64,000 nt of DNA from Mesorhizobium sp. Root157 (GTDB lineage Bacteria > Pseudomonadota > Alphaproteobacteria > Rhizobiales > Rhizobiaceae): positions 283,941 to 347,940 of the forward strand of contig NZ_LMGJ01000001.1 of the NCBI RefSeq assembly GCF_001427385.1, written 5' to 3'. The position numbers and the translations under genes are program-made. The notes under the pieces were generated by a model. That model searched no databases. It was not told the DNA's origin and worked only from the letters and a program-made list of their open reading frames with translations. Below are positions 32,557 to 41,762 of the stretch, piece by piece. Within the stretch, counting starts at the first letter, position 1, and each line of letters starts with the position of its first letter.

Positions 32557-33717
32557 TCAGAACATGTCACTCGGATCGAAATTGACTACGACTTCCGACC
32601 AGCTGTCGTATTTGTCGGCCGGAAGGTTGAAGGGCGCGCATTTCTGCACCGCCCTGACCGCCGATTCGGCCGCCGTGCGGCCTGGCCCCGACGCGGCCCC
32701 GCCGGCGACGACTTCAGGTCGGCCTTCCAGCGTGCCCGAGGGGTCGAGATGGAAGCGCACCGAAACCTTGAGCATTCCGGCATCGTCGACGCCGGCTGGA
32801 ATGCTCCAGCAGCCGCCGAGCTTCTGGCGCAGCGCATCCATCTCGTTTTGCGACAGCCGGTTGCCGCCGGTCGACTTGTCGCCGCCCAGCGAAGCCTGCT
32901 GCGTCGAGCGCTTGGCGCCGCCGCCTGAAGGCTTCTGCTTGTTGAGCAGTGCAGCCACTTCATCGGCGTTGAATTCCTTGTCTTCCGATTTCGGCTTGGA
33001 CGACGCTTCCTTGACCGGCTTTTCCGAATCCTTGCGGTCCGGTGCCTTGGCGGTCTCGGCCTGCGCGGGCCTCGGGCGCGGCTTGGCTTCCGGCGCCGGC
33101 GCGGAATTCGGCAGTTGCACGGCCTCGGTCGGCTGCTGCTCGGCGGCAATCGCTTCGGCGACCGCGTCGGGCGTGGCGGTTTCCGGCTTCACCGCGGCCG
33201 TCATGTCCTCTGCCGGCTTCGGCGCCGGTTCCGGCTGCTTGACCGGCTCAGGCTCGGGCTCCTTGACCGGATCGGGCTTGACCTCTTCCTTGGGCTGCGG
33301 GACCGGATTGACGTCGGTCGCGGGAACCGGCTTCGGTTCGTCCTTCGGCTTCGGCACGTCCTCCGGTTTCGGCTTTTCCTTCGGCTCTGGCGCCGGCGGC
33401 GTCGTGGACGCGGCGTCCACCGGCTTCGGCTTGGCCTCGGGCGTAATCGGCTGCTTGGTGTCGACGCTGTTTTCGCCGACATCCTGGGCATCGGCGACGA
33501 TGTCGGGGCGCTTGGTCGGCATCGGCGCGGGCTTGTCGTTCATCGTCGCCTTCTTGTCGCCCTGCTGGATCTGGGTGATCTCTTCCAGCGGCACGATATC
33601 GACGGGCAGCGATTCCACGTCGCTCACTTCGAAGGCAGCCGGCGCCGACAGCGAAAACAGCCCGAAGACCAGCACCGCCGCATGCATGACCACCGATGTG
33701 GTGAGACCCGCCTTCAA
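32557..33717 (-). CDS. tolA: Cell envelope integrity protein TolA
   Basis: 386 residues. Inner-membrane helix near residues 6-28 ([20 protein letters not shown]), a 200-residue Pro/Lys/Glu-rich domain that spans the periplasm (repeats of [14 protein letters not shown] type), and a C-terminal TonB-like domain with [28 protein letters not shown] and [13 protein letters not shown]. TolA couples TolQR energy to Pal. Gap to tolR is two bases. Confidence 0.93.
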   Translation of the reverse strand: MKAGLTTSVVMHAAVLVFGLFSLSAPAAFEVSDVESLPVDIVPLEEITQIQQGDKKATMNDKPAPMPTKRPDIVADAQDVGENSVDTKQPITPEAKPKPVDAASTTPPAPEPKEKPKPEDVPKPKDEPKPVPATDVNPVPQPKEEVKPDPVKEPEPEPVKQPEPAPKPAEDMTAAVKPETATPDAVAEAIAAEQQPTEAVQLPNSAPAPEAKPRPRPAQAETAKAPDRKDSEKPVKEASSKPKSEDKEFNADEVAALLNKQKPSGGGAKRSTQQASLGGDKSTGGNRLSQNEMDALRQKLGGCWSIPAGVDDAGMLKVSVRFHLDPSGTLEGRPEVVAGGAASGPGRTAAESAVRAVQKCAPFNLPADKYDSWSEVVVNFDPSDMF

Positions 33718-33719
33718 GA

Positions 33720-34172
33720 TTACTGATCCTGTTCCTGCAAGGTGACGAGGCCGAGGTTCTTGTAGCCGGCGGCCGAGATGCGGGCCATGACCTTCATTAC
33801 CGTGCCGTAGTCGGCGGTCTTGTCGCCGCGCACGTAAATGCGCTCGTCATAGCCGGTCTTGGAGATGGCCTCGAGCTTCGGCACCACCTCCTCAAGCGGG
33901 ATTTCCGTTTCCTGCAGATATATCTGGCCGGTCTCGTTGACCGAAACGGTGATCGGCTGCGTATCCGAATTCATCGCCTTGGCCTGCGTTTCCGGCAGGT
34001 CGATCGGCACGCCTACGGTGAGCAGGGGTGCGGCGACCATGAAGATGATCAACAAGACCAGCATGACGTCGACGAACGGCGTCACGTTGATTTCCGACAT
34101 CAGCGTGTTGCGGCGGCCGCGCCTGCCGCGCCCGCCTCTTGCTCCACCGCCCGTACCTACTGACATTCCCAT
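33720..34172 (-). CDS. tolR: Tol-Pal system protein TolR
   Basis: 150 residues. After a Gly/Arg-rich start, MSEINVTPFVDVMLVLLIIF contains the essential membrane Asp (FVDVML), then a periplasmic ExbD/TolR domain ending QQDEQ-like. TolR and TolQ form the proton channel. It starts ten bases after tolQ. Confidence 0.95.
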   Translation of the reverse strand: MGMSVGTGGGARGGRGRRGRRNTLMSEINVTPFVDVMLVLLIIFMVAAPLLTVGVPIDLPETQAKAMNSDTQPITVSVNETGQIYLQETEIPLEEVVPKLEAISKTGYDERIYVRGDKTADYGTVMKVMARISAAGYKNLGLVTLQEQDQ

Positions 34173-34181
34173 GATTGGACC

Positions 34182-34892
34182 TCAGGCCGCCTTGGCGACT
34201 TTTTCATCGATTTGGCGCGACAGTATGGCGGAGAACTCGTCGGCGAAGCCCTCCATGCGCCCCGCCAGCTTGCCGGCGTCCGATGACAGTTTGTTGTAGG
34301 CGATGACCGCCGGAATGGCCGCAAGCAGGCCGATTGCGGTGGCCAGCAGCGCTTCCGCGATACCCGGCGCAACGACGGCAAGACTGGTCGACTTCGATCC
34401 GGCAATCGCCTGGAACGAGGTCATGATGCCGACCACGGTGCCAAACAGGCCGATGAAGGGCGCGGCCGAGCCGATGGTGGCGAGGAAGCCCAGCCGGCCC
34501 TCCAGCTTCTCCATCTCGCGCGTCAGCGCCAGGTCCATGGCCTTGTCGATACGCGTCTGCAGGCCGAGCGGGGACTTTGCCCCCTTCTCGAAGCTTTTCT
34601 TCCACTCGCGCATGGCGGCGACGAAGATCGAGCCCATGCCGCTGTTCTTGCGGTCGGACAGCGTACGATAGAGTTCTTCGAGCGACTGGCCCGACCAGAA
34701 GATCTGCTCGAAGCGGTTCAGCGCCATCTTCATGCGGCCATAGGCGATGACCTTGTCGACCACGATGGCCCAGGTCCAGATCGAAGCACCAAGCAGCCCG
34801 ATCATGACCAGCTTCACCACCCAGTTGGCCTGAATGAACAAAGCCCAGATCGACAGTTGCGCTGCCGGTTCGGCGAGAGCGATATTTTCCAT
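34182..34892 (-). CDS. tolQ: Tol-Pal system protein TolQ
   Basis: 236 residues, three membrane helices (WALFIQANWVVKLVMIGLLG; FLATIGSAAPFIGLFGTVVG; LAVVAPGIAEALLATAIGLL). LFGTVVGIMTSF and ATAIGLLAAIPAVI are the conserved MotA/TolQ/ExbB motifs. Inner-membrane motor of the Tol system. First gene of tolQRAB; ybgC lies 278 bases upstream on the same strand, a gap that probably holds the promoter. Confidence 0.95.
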   Translation of the reverse strand: MENIALAEPAAQLSIWALFIQANWVVKLVMIGLLGASIWTWAIVVDKVIAYGRMKMALNRFEQIFWSGQSLEELYRTLSDRKNSGMGSIFVAAMREWKKSFEKGAKSPLGLQTRIDKAMDLALTREMEKLEGRLGFLATIGSAAPFIGLFGTVVGIMTSFQAIAGSKSTSLAVVAPGIAEALLATAIGLLAAIPAVIAYNKLSSDAGKLAGRMEGFADEFSAILSRQIDEKVAKAA

Positions 34893-35170
34893 CCAAACGT
34901 TCCTTAAAACCTTTACGGGCGTGGCTCTCGGCTGGCCCGGCGTGCATTACCCTTGGTGGCCCGTATGCGCGAACCTTGCGGAAATGCCCAAATAGCGCTG
35001 ATAGCGGCCTTTTCAGGGCAAATCTTGGTGAAAGGAAGGCGCACGATTCCCGTTGATTGTCATCGTTCTGTTCATGAACTGTTATGGTTAAGGATGGGTT
35101 ATGGCCAAAACCGTGGCGCAACACCTCCCGTACGCAGGCGCGGACCTCTTGGGGGCCACTGGTTTTTGCC

Positions 35171-35659
35171 TTACCGGCTGGTCAAAGGCCCACCCTCAGG
35201 CATGAAGGCGGCGATCCATTCCTTGGGAAAACGGCGCGGACGGCCGTTCTCGCCGATGATCGCCGCCTGGACGCTCGCTTCCACAAGAACGGCCTCGCCG
35301 CGTTTCAATTGCTGCGCCATGGATATTCGCGCGCCCGACACTTCCAGCGTGCGCGTCTCGACGGTGAGGATATCGTCGATGCGGGCGGGAGCGTGAAAGT
35401 CGATTTCCATGCGCCGCACCACCCACACGATCTTCTCGCCGTGCTTGCCGTCGGCAAGTTCGGTGTGATGGACGCCGGCCAGCCGCAGGAAATCGGAACG
35501 GCCGCGCTCGAAGAATTCGAGGTAGCGGGCATGATAGACGACGCCGGAAAAATCGGTGTCCGCATAATAGACCCGCGCCATCAGCCGATGGCCGAACGGC
35601 GTCAGCGCACCGGAAATGCCGGCCGCCAGGTCGCCGCCCGATTCACCATGATCGCCCAT
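35171..35659 (-). CDS. ybgC: Tol-Pal-associated acyl-CoA thioesterase YbgC
   Basis: 162 residues from ATG 35,659 with an AAGGAAAG site. Hot-dog fold motif RVYYADTDFSGVVYHARYLE, Asp-based catalysis, then FFERGRSDFLRLAG. In Gram-negative bacteria ybgC heads the tol-pal cluster and hydrolyses short acyl-CoA. N-terminal 20 residues precede the domain. The GH5 gene starts divergently 31 bases away. Confidence 0.93.
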   Translation of the reverse strand: MGDHGESGGDLAAGISGALTPFGHRLMARVYYADTDFSGVVYHARYLEFFERGRSDFLRLAGVHHTELADGKHGEKIVWVVRRMEIDFHAPARIDDILTVETRTLEVSGARISMAQQLKRGEAVLVEASVQAAIIGENGRPRRFPKEWIAAFMPEGGPLTSR

Positions 35660-35690
35660 TGCGCTTTCCTTTTCGTCCCCCGCAAGGCAG

Positions 35691-36971
35691 ATGTCCTTCC
35701 CGGTTCGGTCTAATGCGATGGCACCGTTGAGCGTGATGATCAAGGGCATCGGAACGGTTCTGTTGCTGCTGGCAGCACTCATGCTGCCCGCCAACGCCAT
35801 GACCTTCACCATGAAACGCGGCCTCAACCTCGACATCTGGACGACTTGGCCGGGCGAGGACAAATGGGGCGACCCCGCCGCGATCCTTCCGTATCCCGAA
35901 TGGCGCAAGTTCCTCACTGATGCCGACCTCGAAGCGCTGAAGGATGCCGGCTTCGATTTCCTGCGCATGCCGGTCGACCCCTCCCCCTTCCTGTCGGACA
36001 AGACGGCGGCGCTTCGCGACGATCTTTATGCCAGCGTGCTGGACTCGGTGCGCATGATCAACCGCGCCGGCCTCAAGGTCGTGGTCGACCTGCACCTCAT
36101 TCCCGCCGGCGGCGACCGCAGCCTCGGCATGGGCGAGGTGATGGCCGATCCGGCCACGTTCGACGCCTTCGTCGCGGTGGTGCGCAAGATGGCCGCGACC
36201 CTGGCCAGCGAAGACCCTGCCATGGTGGCGTTCGAACCGATGAACGAGCCGGTGGTGGATTGCGATGCCGACAACACACATTCTTGGCCGGATCGGCTGC
36301 GGCGCCTCTACGCGGCGGCGCGCGCCTCGGCAACACGGCTGACGCTGATCCTGTCCGGCGGCTGTTACGCCAGCGCCGAGGCCTTGTCCAAAGTCGATCC
36401 GGCGGCCATCGCCGACGACAACATCATCTGGACCTTCCATTCCTACAACCCGTTCCTGCTTACCCATCAGGGCGCGACCTGGGCCGGCGATTTCATTCCC
36501 TATGTCACCGGCCTGCCCTATCCTTTGACCGCCGTTCCGCGCGCCGAACTCGACACTGTCCTCGATGCCATACGCGCCCGGATCAAGGCCGAAGCGCCAT
36601 GGACCCGCCGCGGCGGCCTGCTCGCCTATCTCGACGAACAGGTCGCGTCGATGGACAGCGAGGAAAAGCTGCTCAAGATCATGGATGCGCCTTTCAAGCA
36701 GGCGGACGCGTGGGCCAAAGCCAACGGCATCAAGCCGGAAAACGTCACGCTGGGCGAATTCGGCATGATTCGCCAGGAATACGGCAATGACCATGTGATT
36801 CCGGCGAAATACCGGGCCGCCTATGTCCGTGACATGATCGCCCGCGCCGAAGCACACGGTTTCTCATGGTCGCTATGGGGGTATGGCGGCGCCTTCGGCG
36901 TGGTCGAAGCCTTCGAGGGCAAAAAGGCCGAACCGGACGTGCTGGACGAGGTCAGAAAGCTGGCAAAATAA
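35691..36971 (+). CDS. GH5-family glycoside hydrolase (cellulase-like), exported
   Basis: 426 residues. A signal sequence MIKGIGTVLLLLAALMLPAN begins at an internal Met (codon 16; start could be 35,691, 35,718 or 35,736). GH5 features: AFEPMNEPV (acid/base Glu in NEP), TFHSYNPFLLTHQGATW, and a second catalytic Glu in TLGEFGMI. Substrate is unknown, perhaps a beta-glucan or own exopolysaccharide. Divergent from ybgC and followed 95 bases later by the convergent ruvB. Confidence 0.85.
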   Translation: MSFPVRSNAMAPLSVMIKGIGTVLLLLAALMLPANAMTFTMKRGLNLDIWTTWPGEDKWGDPAAILPYPEWRKFLTDADLEALKDAGFDFLRMPVDPSPFLSDKTAALRDDLYASVLDSVRMINRAGLKVVVDLHLIPAGGDRSLGMGEVMADPATFDAFVAVVRKMAATLASEDPAMVAFEPMNEPVVDCDADNTHSWPDRLRRLYAAARASATRLTLILSGGCYASAEALSKVDPAAIADDNIIWTFHSYNPFLLTHQGATWAGDFIPYVTGLPYPLTAVPRAELDTVLDAIRARIKAEAPWTRRGGLLAYLDEQVASMDSEEKLLKIMDAPFKQADAWAKANGIKPENVTLGEFGMIRQEYGNDHVIPAKYRAAYVRDMIARAEAHGFSWSLWGYGGAFGVVEAFEGKKAEPDVLDEVRKLAK

Positions 36972-37066
36972 ACCGGGCGCTTTCGAGCATCATTGCCCCC
37001 ACCCCTAACCCCTCAGGATGAGGGAAACCTCACACGCGACACCCGCCACGGCCAACGGCAACCGCT

Positions 37067-38104
37067 TCACTCCTCCTGGAACAGGTTGATCTGCTGCTGC
37101 GCCAGGTCGGCCGGCGCGTCCAGCCCCAGGTGCCGCCAGGCATTGGCCGTCAAGACGCGACCACGCGGCGTGCGCTGGATGAAGCCCTGCTGGATGAGAT
37201 ACGGCTCGATGATGTCCTCGATGGCGTCGCGCGGCTCGGAAAGCCCCGCCGCTATCGTCTCGACCCCGACCGGCCCGCCGCCGAAATTATTGGCGATCAT
37301 GGTGAGGTAGCGGCGGTCGAGCGCATCGAGGCCGAGCGCGTCGACCTCCAGCCTGGACAACGCCTCGTCGGCGATCCTGCGGTCGACATGGCCGTCTCCG
37401 GCAACGGATGCGAAATCGCGAACGCGCCGCAGCAAGCGTCCGGCAATGCGCGGCGTGCCGCGCGCGCGCCGCGCGATCTCCACCGCGCCGTCGTCGCCGA
37501 GCGGCATGCCGAGGATGCGCGCGCCGCGCCGCACGATCAGTTCCAGTTCCTCGACGGTGTAGAAATTGAGCCGCACCGGAATGCCGAAGCGGTCGCGCAG
37601 CGGATTGGTGAGCAGTCCGAGCCTCGTCGTCGCCGCCACCAGTGTGAAGCGCGCCAGGTCGATCTTCACCGAGCGCGCCGCCGGCCCTTCGCCGATGATC
37701 AGGTCGAGCTGGAAATCCTCCATCGCCGGATAGAGGATTTCCTCCACCGCCGGGTTCAGCCGGTGGATCTCGTCGATGAACAGCACGTCGCGGTCTTCGA
37801 GATTGGTCAGAAGGGCTGCCAGATCGCCCGCCTTGGCGATGACCGGGCCGGAGGTCGACCGGAAGTTGACGCCCATTTCGCGCGCCATGATCTGCGCCAG
37901 CGTCGTCTTGCCCAACCCCGGCGGGCCGACAAACAGCACATGGTCGAGCGCCTCGCCACGCCCCTTGGCCGCTTCGATGAAGACCTTGAGGTTGGCGCGC
38001 GCCGCCGCCTGCCCGACGAAGTCGTCCAGCACCTGCGGGCGCATGGTCTGCTCGGCATCCTCGCCGCGCTTGTCGGGTGCAATGAGACGGGGTGAAAGGC
38101 TCAT
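37067..38104 (-). CDS. ruvB: Holliday junction branch migration ATPase RuvB
   Basis: 345 residues. Walker A GPPGLGKT at 60-67, Walker [11 protein letters not shown], sensor region [17 protein letters not shown], and C-terminal winged helix with RTPRGRVLT. Hexameric helicase that drives branch migration with RuvA. ruvA lies 43 bases upstream on the same strand. Confidence 0.97.
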   Translation of the reverse strand: MSLSPRLIAPDKRGEDAEQTMRPQVLDDFVGQAAARANLKVFIEAAKGRGEALDHVLFVGPPGLGKTTLAQIMAREMGVNFRSTSGPVIAKAGDLAALLTNLEDRDVLFIDEIHRLNPAVEEILYPAMEDFQLDLIIGEGPAARSVKIDLARFTLVAATTRLGLLTNPLRDRFGIPVRLNFYTVEELELIVRRGARILGMPLGDDGAVEIARRARGTPRIAGRLLRRVRDFASVAGDGHVDRRIADEALSRLEVDALGLDALDRRYLTMIANNFGGGPVGVETIAAGLSEPRDAIEDIIEPYLIQQGFIQRTPRGRVLTANAWRHLGLDAPADLAQQQINLFQEE

Positions 38105-38147
38105 TTAACTGTCCTGCCATGCCTCTCGGTCAGGGGCAAGCAGGGCT

Positions 38148-38768
38148 TCACCGCGCCAGTTCCTTCAGCCCGAGCCGGATCAGCTTCGAGGAATCCGCGT
38201 CCTCGCCGCCCACCTTAAGCGCCGCGGCAACCGCGTTGGCGGCGGTATCGCGCGAATAGCCGAGATTGACCAGCGCCGACACTGCATCCGCGATCGGCGC
38301 CGGCGCCACCCCTTCGCCCAGTTCCTGCTTCAGCCCGATGGTACCGGATGCCGACCCGGCATAGGCCGGCGCCTTGTTCTTCAGTTCGGTGACGATGCGC
38401 TCGGCCACCTTCTTGCCGACGCCCGGAGCGCGGCTGACCATGGCGATGTCGCGCAGCGCAATCGCATTGGCGAGGTCGGCGGGCGAAAGGGTGGACAGGA
38501 TCGCCAGCGCCACCTTGGCGCCGACGCCCTGCACATTGCCCATCAGCAGCCGGAACCAGTCGCGCTCCAGCGCCGACTGGAAACCGTAAAGCCGGATCGC
38601 GTCCTCGCGCACATAGGTCTCGATGAACAGCACCACCGCCTCGCCCGGAGCCGGCAGCACGGCCAGCGTGCGGGCCGAACAGAACGCCACATAGCCGACG
38701 CCGTGCACATCGACGATGCAGTGGTCCTCGTCGATCTCGTCCAGTGTCCCCTTGAGCTTGCCGATCAT
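38148..38768 (-). CDS. ruvA: Holliday junction helicase subunit RuvA
   Basis: 206 residues. OB domain [20 protein letters not shown], helix-hairpin-helix [18 protein letters not shown] and a C-terminal domain ([17 protein letters not shown]) that contacts RuvB. Tetramer binding the junction. Upstream lies vapC, not ruvC, only ten bases away, so ruvA may be transcribed with the toxin-antitoxin genes. Confidence 0.97.
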   Translation of the reverse strand: MIGKLKGTLDEIDEDHCIVDVHGVGYVAFCSARTLAVLPAPGEAVVLFIETYVREDAIRLYGFQSALERDWFRLLMGNVQGVGAKVALAILSTLSPADLANAIALRDIAMVSRAPGVGKKVAERIVTELKNKAPAYAGSASGTIGLKQELGEGVAPAPIADAVSALVNLGYSRDTAANAVAAALKVGGEDADSSKLIRLGLKELAR

Positions 38769-38778
38769 GGTGCGACTT

Positions 38779-39186
38779 TCATGGATGGGTATCAGGAGCG
38801 ATCACGTCGACGGTCGGAAAATAGGTACGATAGCTTACTGGATCGCGCGTCACGATCGGATAACCGCGCACCGCCGCATGTGCACCGATGAGGAAATCCG
38901 GCAGAGCCTGCTCGCGTCCGCCTCCGCGCAAGCGATACAGGTGAAAAGCCTGCCCCGCAGCGAAGGCCGCCTCCCAGGGAATTTGCTCACGCAGGAATTC
39001 GTCCGGATCCAGAGCCGCCTCGACGGTTTCCATATCCCGATAGCGATAGCTGAACTCCGCGAAGATGATCGGATTGATCACCAGTTCGCCCGCATGTTGT
39101 TCAAGTTGCCCTTGCGACCAGCCCCTCCATTCCGGATCGTCATAGGCTATGTCTATCAGGACGTTGGTGTCGACCAGAACCGGCAT
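38779..39186 (-). CDS. vapC: VapC-type PIN-domain toxin
   Basis: 135 residues. PIN-domain acids: [15 protein letters not shown] (first Asp), [13 protein letters not shown] (Glu), [13 protein letters not shown] (Asp) and [11 protein letters not shown] (Asp). RNase that cleaves tRNA or rRNA when not bound by VapB. Its start is one base after the vapB stop. The pair lies between ruvC and ruvA, replacing the usual direct ruvC-ruvA linkage. Confidence 0.9.
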   Translation of the reverse strand: MPVLVDTNVLIDIAYDDPEWRGWSQGQLEQHAGELVINPIIFAEFSYRYRDMETVEAALDPDEFLREQIPWEAAFAAGQAFHLYRLRGGGREQALPDFLIGAHAAVRGYPIVTRDPVSYRTYFPTVDVIAPDTHP

Positions 39187-39187
39187 G

Positions 39188-39439
39188 CTACCGGTCCCGC
39201 GTGGCGCGCATGACGTCGTCGGCGCTGATTGTCGGATCGCCGGTTTTTTCCATCTTCCTCAACGCCATAAGAAATCGTTCAAGCCTGGCCTTGTTGGCAA
39301 CGGTCTCGGACCTTTCCGCAGATTCAATCACCAGCCTTCCACCCTCCAGATGAATCGACACGTCCCCGTTCGGTCGGATGCCGGCGAGGTCACGCAAATA
39401 TTTGGGAATGGTTATCTGACCCTTCTCGGAAACCCGCAT
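39188..39439 (-). CDS. vapB: VapB-type AbrB-fold antitoxin
   Basis: 83 residues from ATG 39,439 (AAGGAG site). MRVSEKGQITIPKYLRDLAG is the AbrB/SpoVT swapped-hairpin motif; the C-terminal part is a helical toxin-binding tail. It binds its own promoter DNA and neutralises VapC; 94 bases separate it from ruvC. Confidence 0.9.
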   Translation of the reverse strand: MRVSEKGQITIPKYLRDLAGIRPNGDVSIHLEGGRLVIESAERSETVANKARLERFLMALRKMEKTGDPTISADDVMRATRDR

Positions 39440-39533
39440 GGTCAACTCCTTGGCAAACTTATTCCTACATATTCCAACCTGCGGAACATGTAAAGAACAT
39501 CTGGTGTCGATTCATGCGGTGAACAGCCCGGCT

Positions 39534-40046
39534 CTAGCCGGCCAGTTGCGCCATGCGGTAGGCAACGCTTTGCCGGTGATGGGCATGGCAGATGGCGATG
39601 GCCAGCGCGTCGGCGGCATGCTCGCTGTCGAACACCGCCTTGGGAAGCAGCACCTTGACCATCATGTGGATCTGCTTCTTGTCGCCGTGGCCGACGCCGA
39701 TGACCGCCTTCTTGACCGCGTTCGGCGCATATTCCGCCACCGGCAGGCCGGCCAGCGCAGGCACCAGCATGGCGATGCCGCGCGCCTGGCCAAGCTTGAG
39801 CGTCGCCGATGCGTCCTTGTTGACGAAGGTCTGTTCCACCGACGCCTCATGCGGCATGGCCGAATGCATCACTTCCGAAAGCCCGTCATGCAACTGGCAG
39901 AGCCGCGAGGCCAATGTCAGCTTTTCGTCGGAGCGCACCGTGCCGGCCGCCACGAAATGCAGCGAATTGCCGAGGCTCTCTATGATGCCCCAACCGGTGC
40001 GCCTCAGCCCCGGATCGATACCGATGATACGAATCGCGTCCGCCAT
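39534..40046 (-). CDS. ruvC: Holliday junction resolvase RuvC
   Basis: 170 residues. [20 protein letters not shown] starts with the first catalytic Asp (IDPG); [20 protein letters not shown] has the conserved Glu, and a third and fourth acid pair lies in [12 protein letters not shown]. It resolves junctions at branch points migrated by RuvAB. No yebC precedes it here; yebC is at 56,176. Confidence 0.96.
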   Translation of the reverse strand: MADAIRIIGIDPGLRRTGWGIIESLGNSLHFVAAGTVRSDEKLTLASRLCQLHDGLSEVMHSAMPHEASVEQTFVNKDASATLKLGQARGIAMLVPALAGLPVAEYAPNAVKKAVIGVGHGDKKQIHMMVKVLLPKAVFDSEHAADALAIAICHAHHRQSVAYRMAQLAG

Positions 40047-40173
40047 TTGCCCACTCTAACCGCCTGCGGCACACTTGCCAGCGATTTGTGAACAAACAGG
40101 AAACAAAACTGTGACTGGAGTTGAGCCGGAAAACCGGGTTCCGTCCGAAACGGCGAGAAAGTGTGAACTTCGA

Positions 40174-40704
40174 CTAGCCGCGCGCGAAAGCGGTGTTGAG
40201 CAGGGAAATCTGGTCGGAAACCGGATTTCCGCGCCGTCCCTCCACCGGCAGCGTGGCAATGCCGCTGCCATAAATCTCTTCATCCATGCGCCGAACCAGC
40301 GATTGCAGGCGCAGTGAACGCTTGACCAGATCGATAAAGTCTTCCGGCAGTTCGTTCCAGCCGGCGGCGTCTTCATGCGCCGAAACCGTATCGAGGCGCA
40401 CCTTGGACTTCTCGGACGCCACCTGGTCGCGCGTCATCTCGCCGGAATTGGCGGCGCGCTGCAAAAGCAGCCAGGACGCGATCTGCATCAGGCGCGTGGT
40501 GAGCCGCATCGATTCGGCCGCGTAAAGCGTCGCGGCAAGCCGCGAAAGCTTCTTGGCCTCGGCCCGGCCCTTGCCGTCGAGATATTCGGCGGCGTGTTCG
40601 ACCAGCCCCATGCCTTCATTGTAGAGCGGCCGGAAGGATTGCGAAAAAACCCGGCGCTCGGCCAGTTTAACAGTTTTCGTGCTTTCCCTCGAAACTTCGC
40701 TCAT
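40174..40704 (-). CDS. DUF1465 family protein
   Basis: 176 residues from ATG 40,704. Helical, with SFRPLYNEGMGLVEHAAEYL then LAATLYAAESMRLTTRLMQI ASWLLLQ and a conserved RMDEEIYG near the C-terminus, the DUF1465 pattern of Hyphomicrobiales. The family is linked with cell division/transcription regulation (CtrA-regulated) by some reports; I infer no more than that. ruvC follows by 128 bases. Confidence 0.85.
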   Translation of the reverse strand: MSEVSRESTKTVKLAERRVFSQSFRPLYNEGMGLVEHAAEYLDGKGRAEAKKLSRLAATLYAAESMRLTTRLMQIASWLLLQRAANSGEMTRDQVASEKSKVRLDTVSAHEDAAGWNELPEDFIDLVKRSLRLQSLVRRMDEEIYGSGIATLPVEGRRGNPVSDQISLLNTAFARG

Positions 40705-40787
40705 CAATGCACCCTGTTCGCCTGCGGCAGGTCGACCGATCGCTGCGCATCCTGACGGACGCATGGTGGCGATCTGTCTCCTTGTTT

Positions 40788-40835
40788 GAGCATCGGATCT
40801 TCCGGAAACCGGATCCGCTTTTCGGACCGATGCTC
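40788..40835. repeat. Palindromic intergenic element, type shared with 58,903
   Basis: Outer inverted repeat GAGCATCGG...CCGATGCTC around a core CGGAAACCGGATCCGCTTTTC. The copy at 58,903-58,946 has a different outer stem but almost the same core. Palindromes of this form are common between Mesorhizobium-type genes. Confidence 0.7.
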
Positions 40836-40984
40836 CAGAAAGCCCGCTGCCGCGCTTACCCGCCTATACAACCCGAAAATGCGCCCCGTCTTCGCCCAAG
40901 GCAAGCACATGTTTAACAAAAGGTTAATATGAACAGGGCAGATTGGAACGAGGCTGCTGCAAGGTCGGCCAGGATGAAAAATGG

Positions 40985-41015
40985 ATAAAAAAAGAGCCGC
41001 GGATAAGGCGGCTCT
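40985..41015 (-). terminator. Rho-independent terminator
   Basis: On the minus strand AGAGCCGC-loop-GCGGCTCT followed by TTTTTTTATCC. It lies 175 bases beyond the stop of the gene at 41,190, a longer 3' region than elsewhere in the window. Confidence 0.85.
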
Positions 41016-41189
41016 CAGGAGTTTAACAGGGAGGCGTCAAACAAAGTGGCTCCAACCACTCGGTAAGAATCCAGATCACTGGATAACTATAGTAAACAAC
41101 CGTAAAGCTTAATGATGCGTTAACAGCATCTCGATTTTTTGTTTGAAAGGCCGGCAATCGCTGCCTTCCGGCCTCGTTTGCGAATGCCG

Positions 41190-41570
41190 TCAGTTCCGTT
41201 TCCACAGCGCCGGCAGCGCAATGAAGGCGAACAGGAACATGGCGGCGTAGAAGCCCATCGAGGCAAGCGCCACCAGCGGTTCGATGCTCGCATTGCCGCC
41301 GAGCAGCAGGAACAGGCCGGCAAGAAGCAGGATGCCGCTTACCGCCGTCAGCCAGAAATGCACGGTGGCCAGCATCTTGCCGGCGGCCGTTGGAAAAAGG
41401 TGGTAGAAGAAGGCGAACACCGCCGACATCAGCCACCCCGCCACCATCGTGTGGGCGTGTGTCGGCATTTGCGAGTGGTCCTGGCTGATCGACATCGACA
41501 GGCCGAGCGCCATCCCGAACAGTGCGTAGATTATGGCCAGTGTGAAGAAATTACGTGCTACCCCTTGCAT
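41190..41570 (-). CDS. Membrane protein resembling a truncated cytochrome oxidase subunit I
   Basis: 126 residues from ATG 41,570 (GGGAG site; an upstream ATG at 41,648 lacks one and adds a hydrophilic extension). Four hydrophobic helices, with MPTHAHTMVAGWLMSAVFAF YHLFP resembling the haem-binding His region of CcoN/cbb3-type subunit I. Such short proteins occur in Hyphomicrobiales as TonB-independent membrane proteins of unknown role; haem-binding is plausible. Long 3' region to a terminator at 40,985. Confidence 0.65.
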   Translation of the reverse strand: MQGVARNFFTLAIIYALFGMALGLSMSISQDHSQMPTHAHTMVAGWLMSAVFAFFYHLFPTAAGKMLATVHFWLTAVSGILLLAGLFLLLGGNASIEPLVALASMGFYAAMFLFAFIALPALWKRN

Positions 41571-41762
41571 GATAAATGCTCCCGTTTGCCTTTTCCCCGC
41601 GGGAATGCGGTTGACGCCGAGATCAATATCGATGGTGGTTTGTGTCATCGGCTTGCAGCCGGCATCGTCGAATCTGGCGATTGAAAATCGCCGTACCGCC
41701 CCTCCCGAAGCGGCGTCATATTAGCAAATTGTCGGATTTCCGCAATCTGGGCTGTTGGATGC

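Larger units (their letters stand above)
40705..41189. other. 485-bp intergenic region with palindromic repeat and terminator
   Basis: No credible gene. It contains a 48-bp palindromic element (40,788-40,835) and a strong leftward terminator (40,985-41,015). The 175 bases between that terminator and the stop at 41,190 could be a long 3' UTR or a small leftward RNA. Confidence 0.6.
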
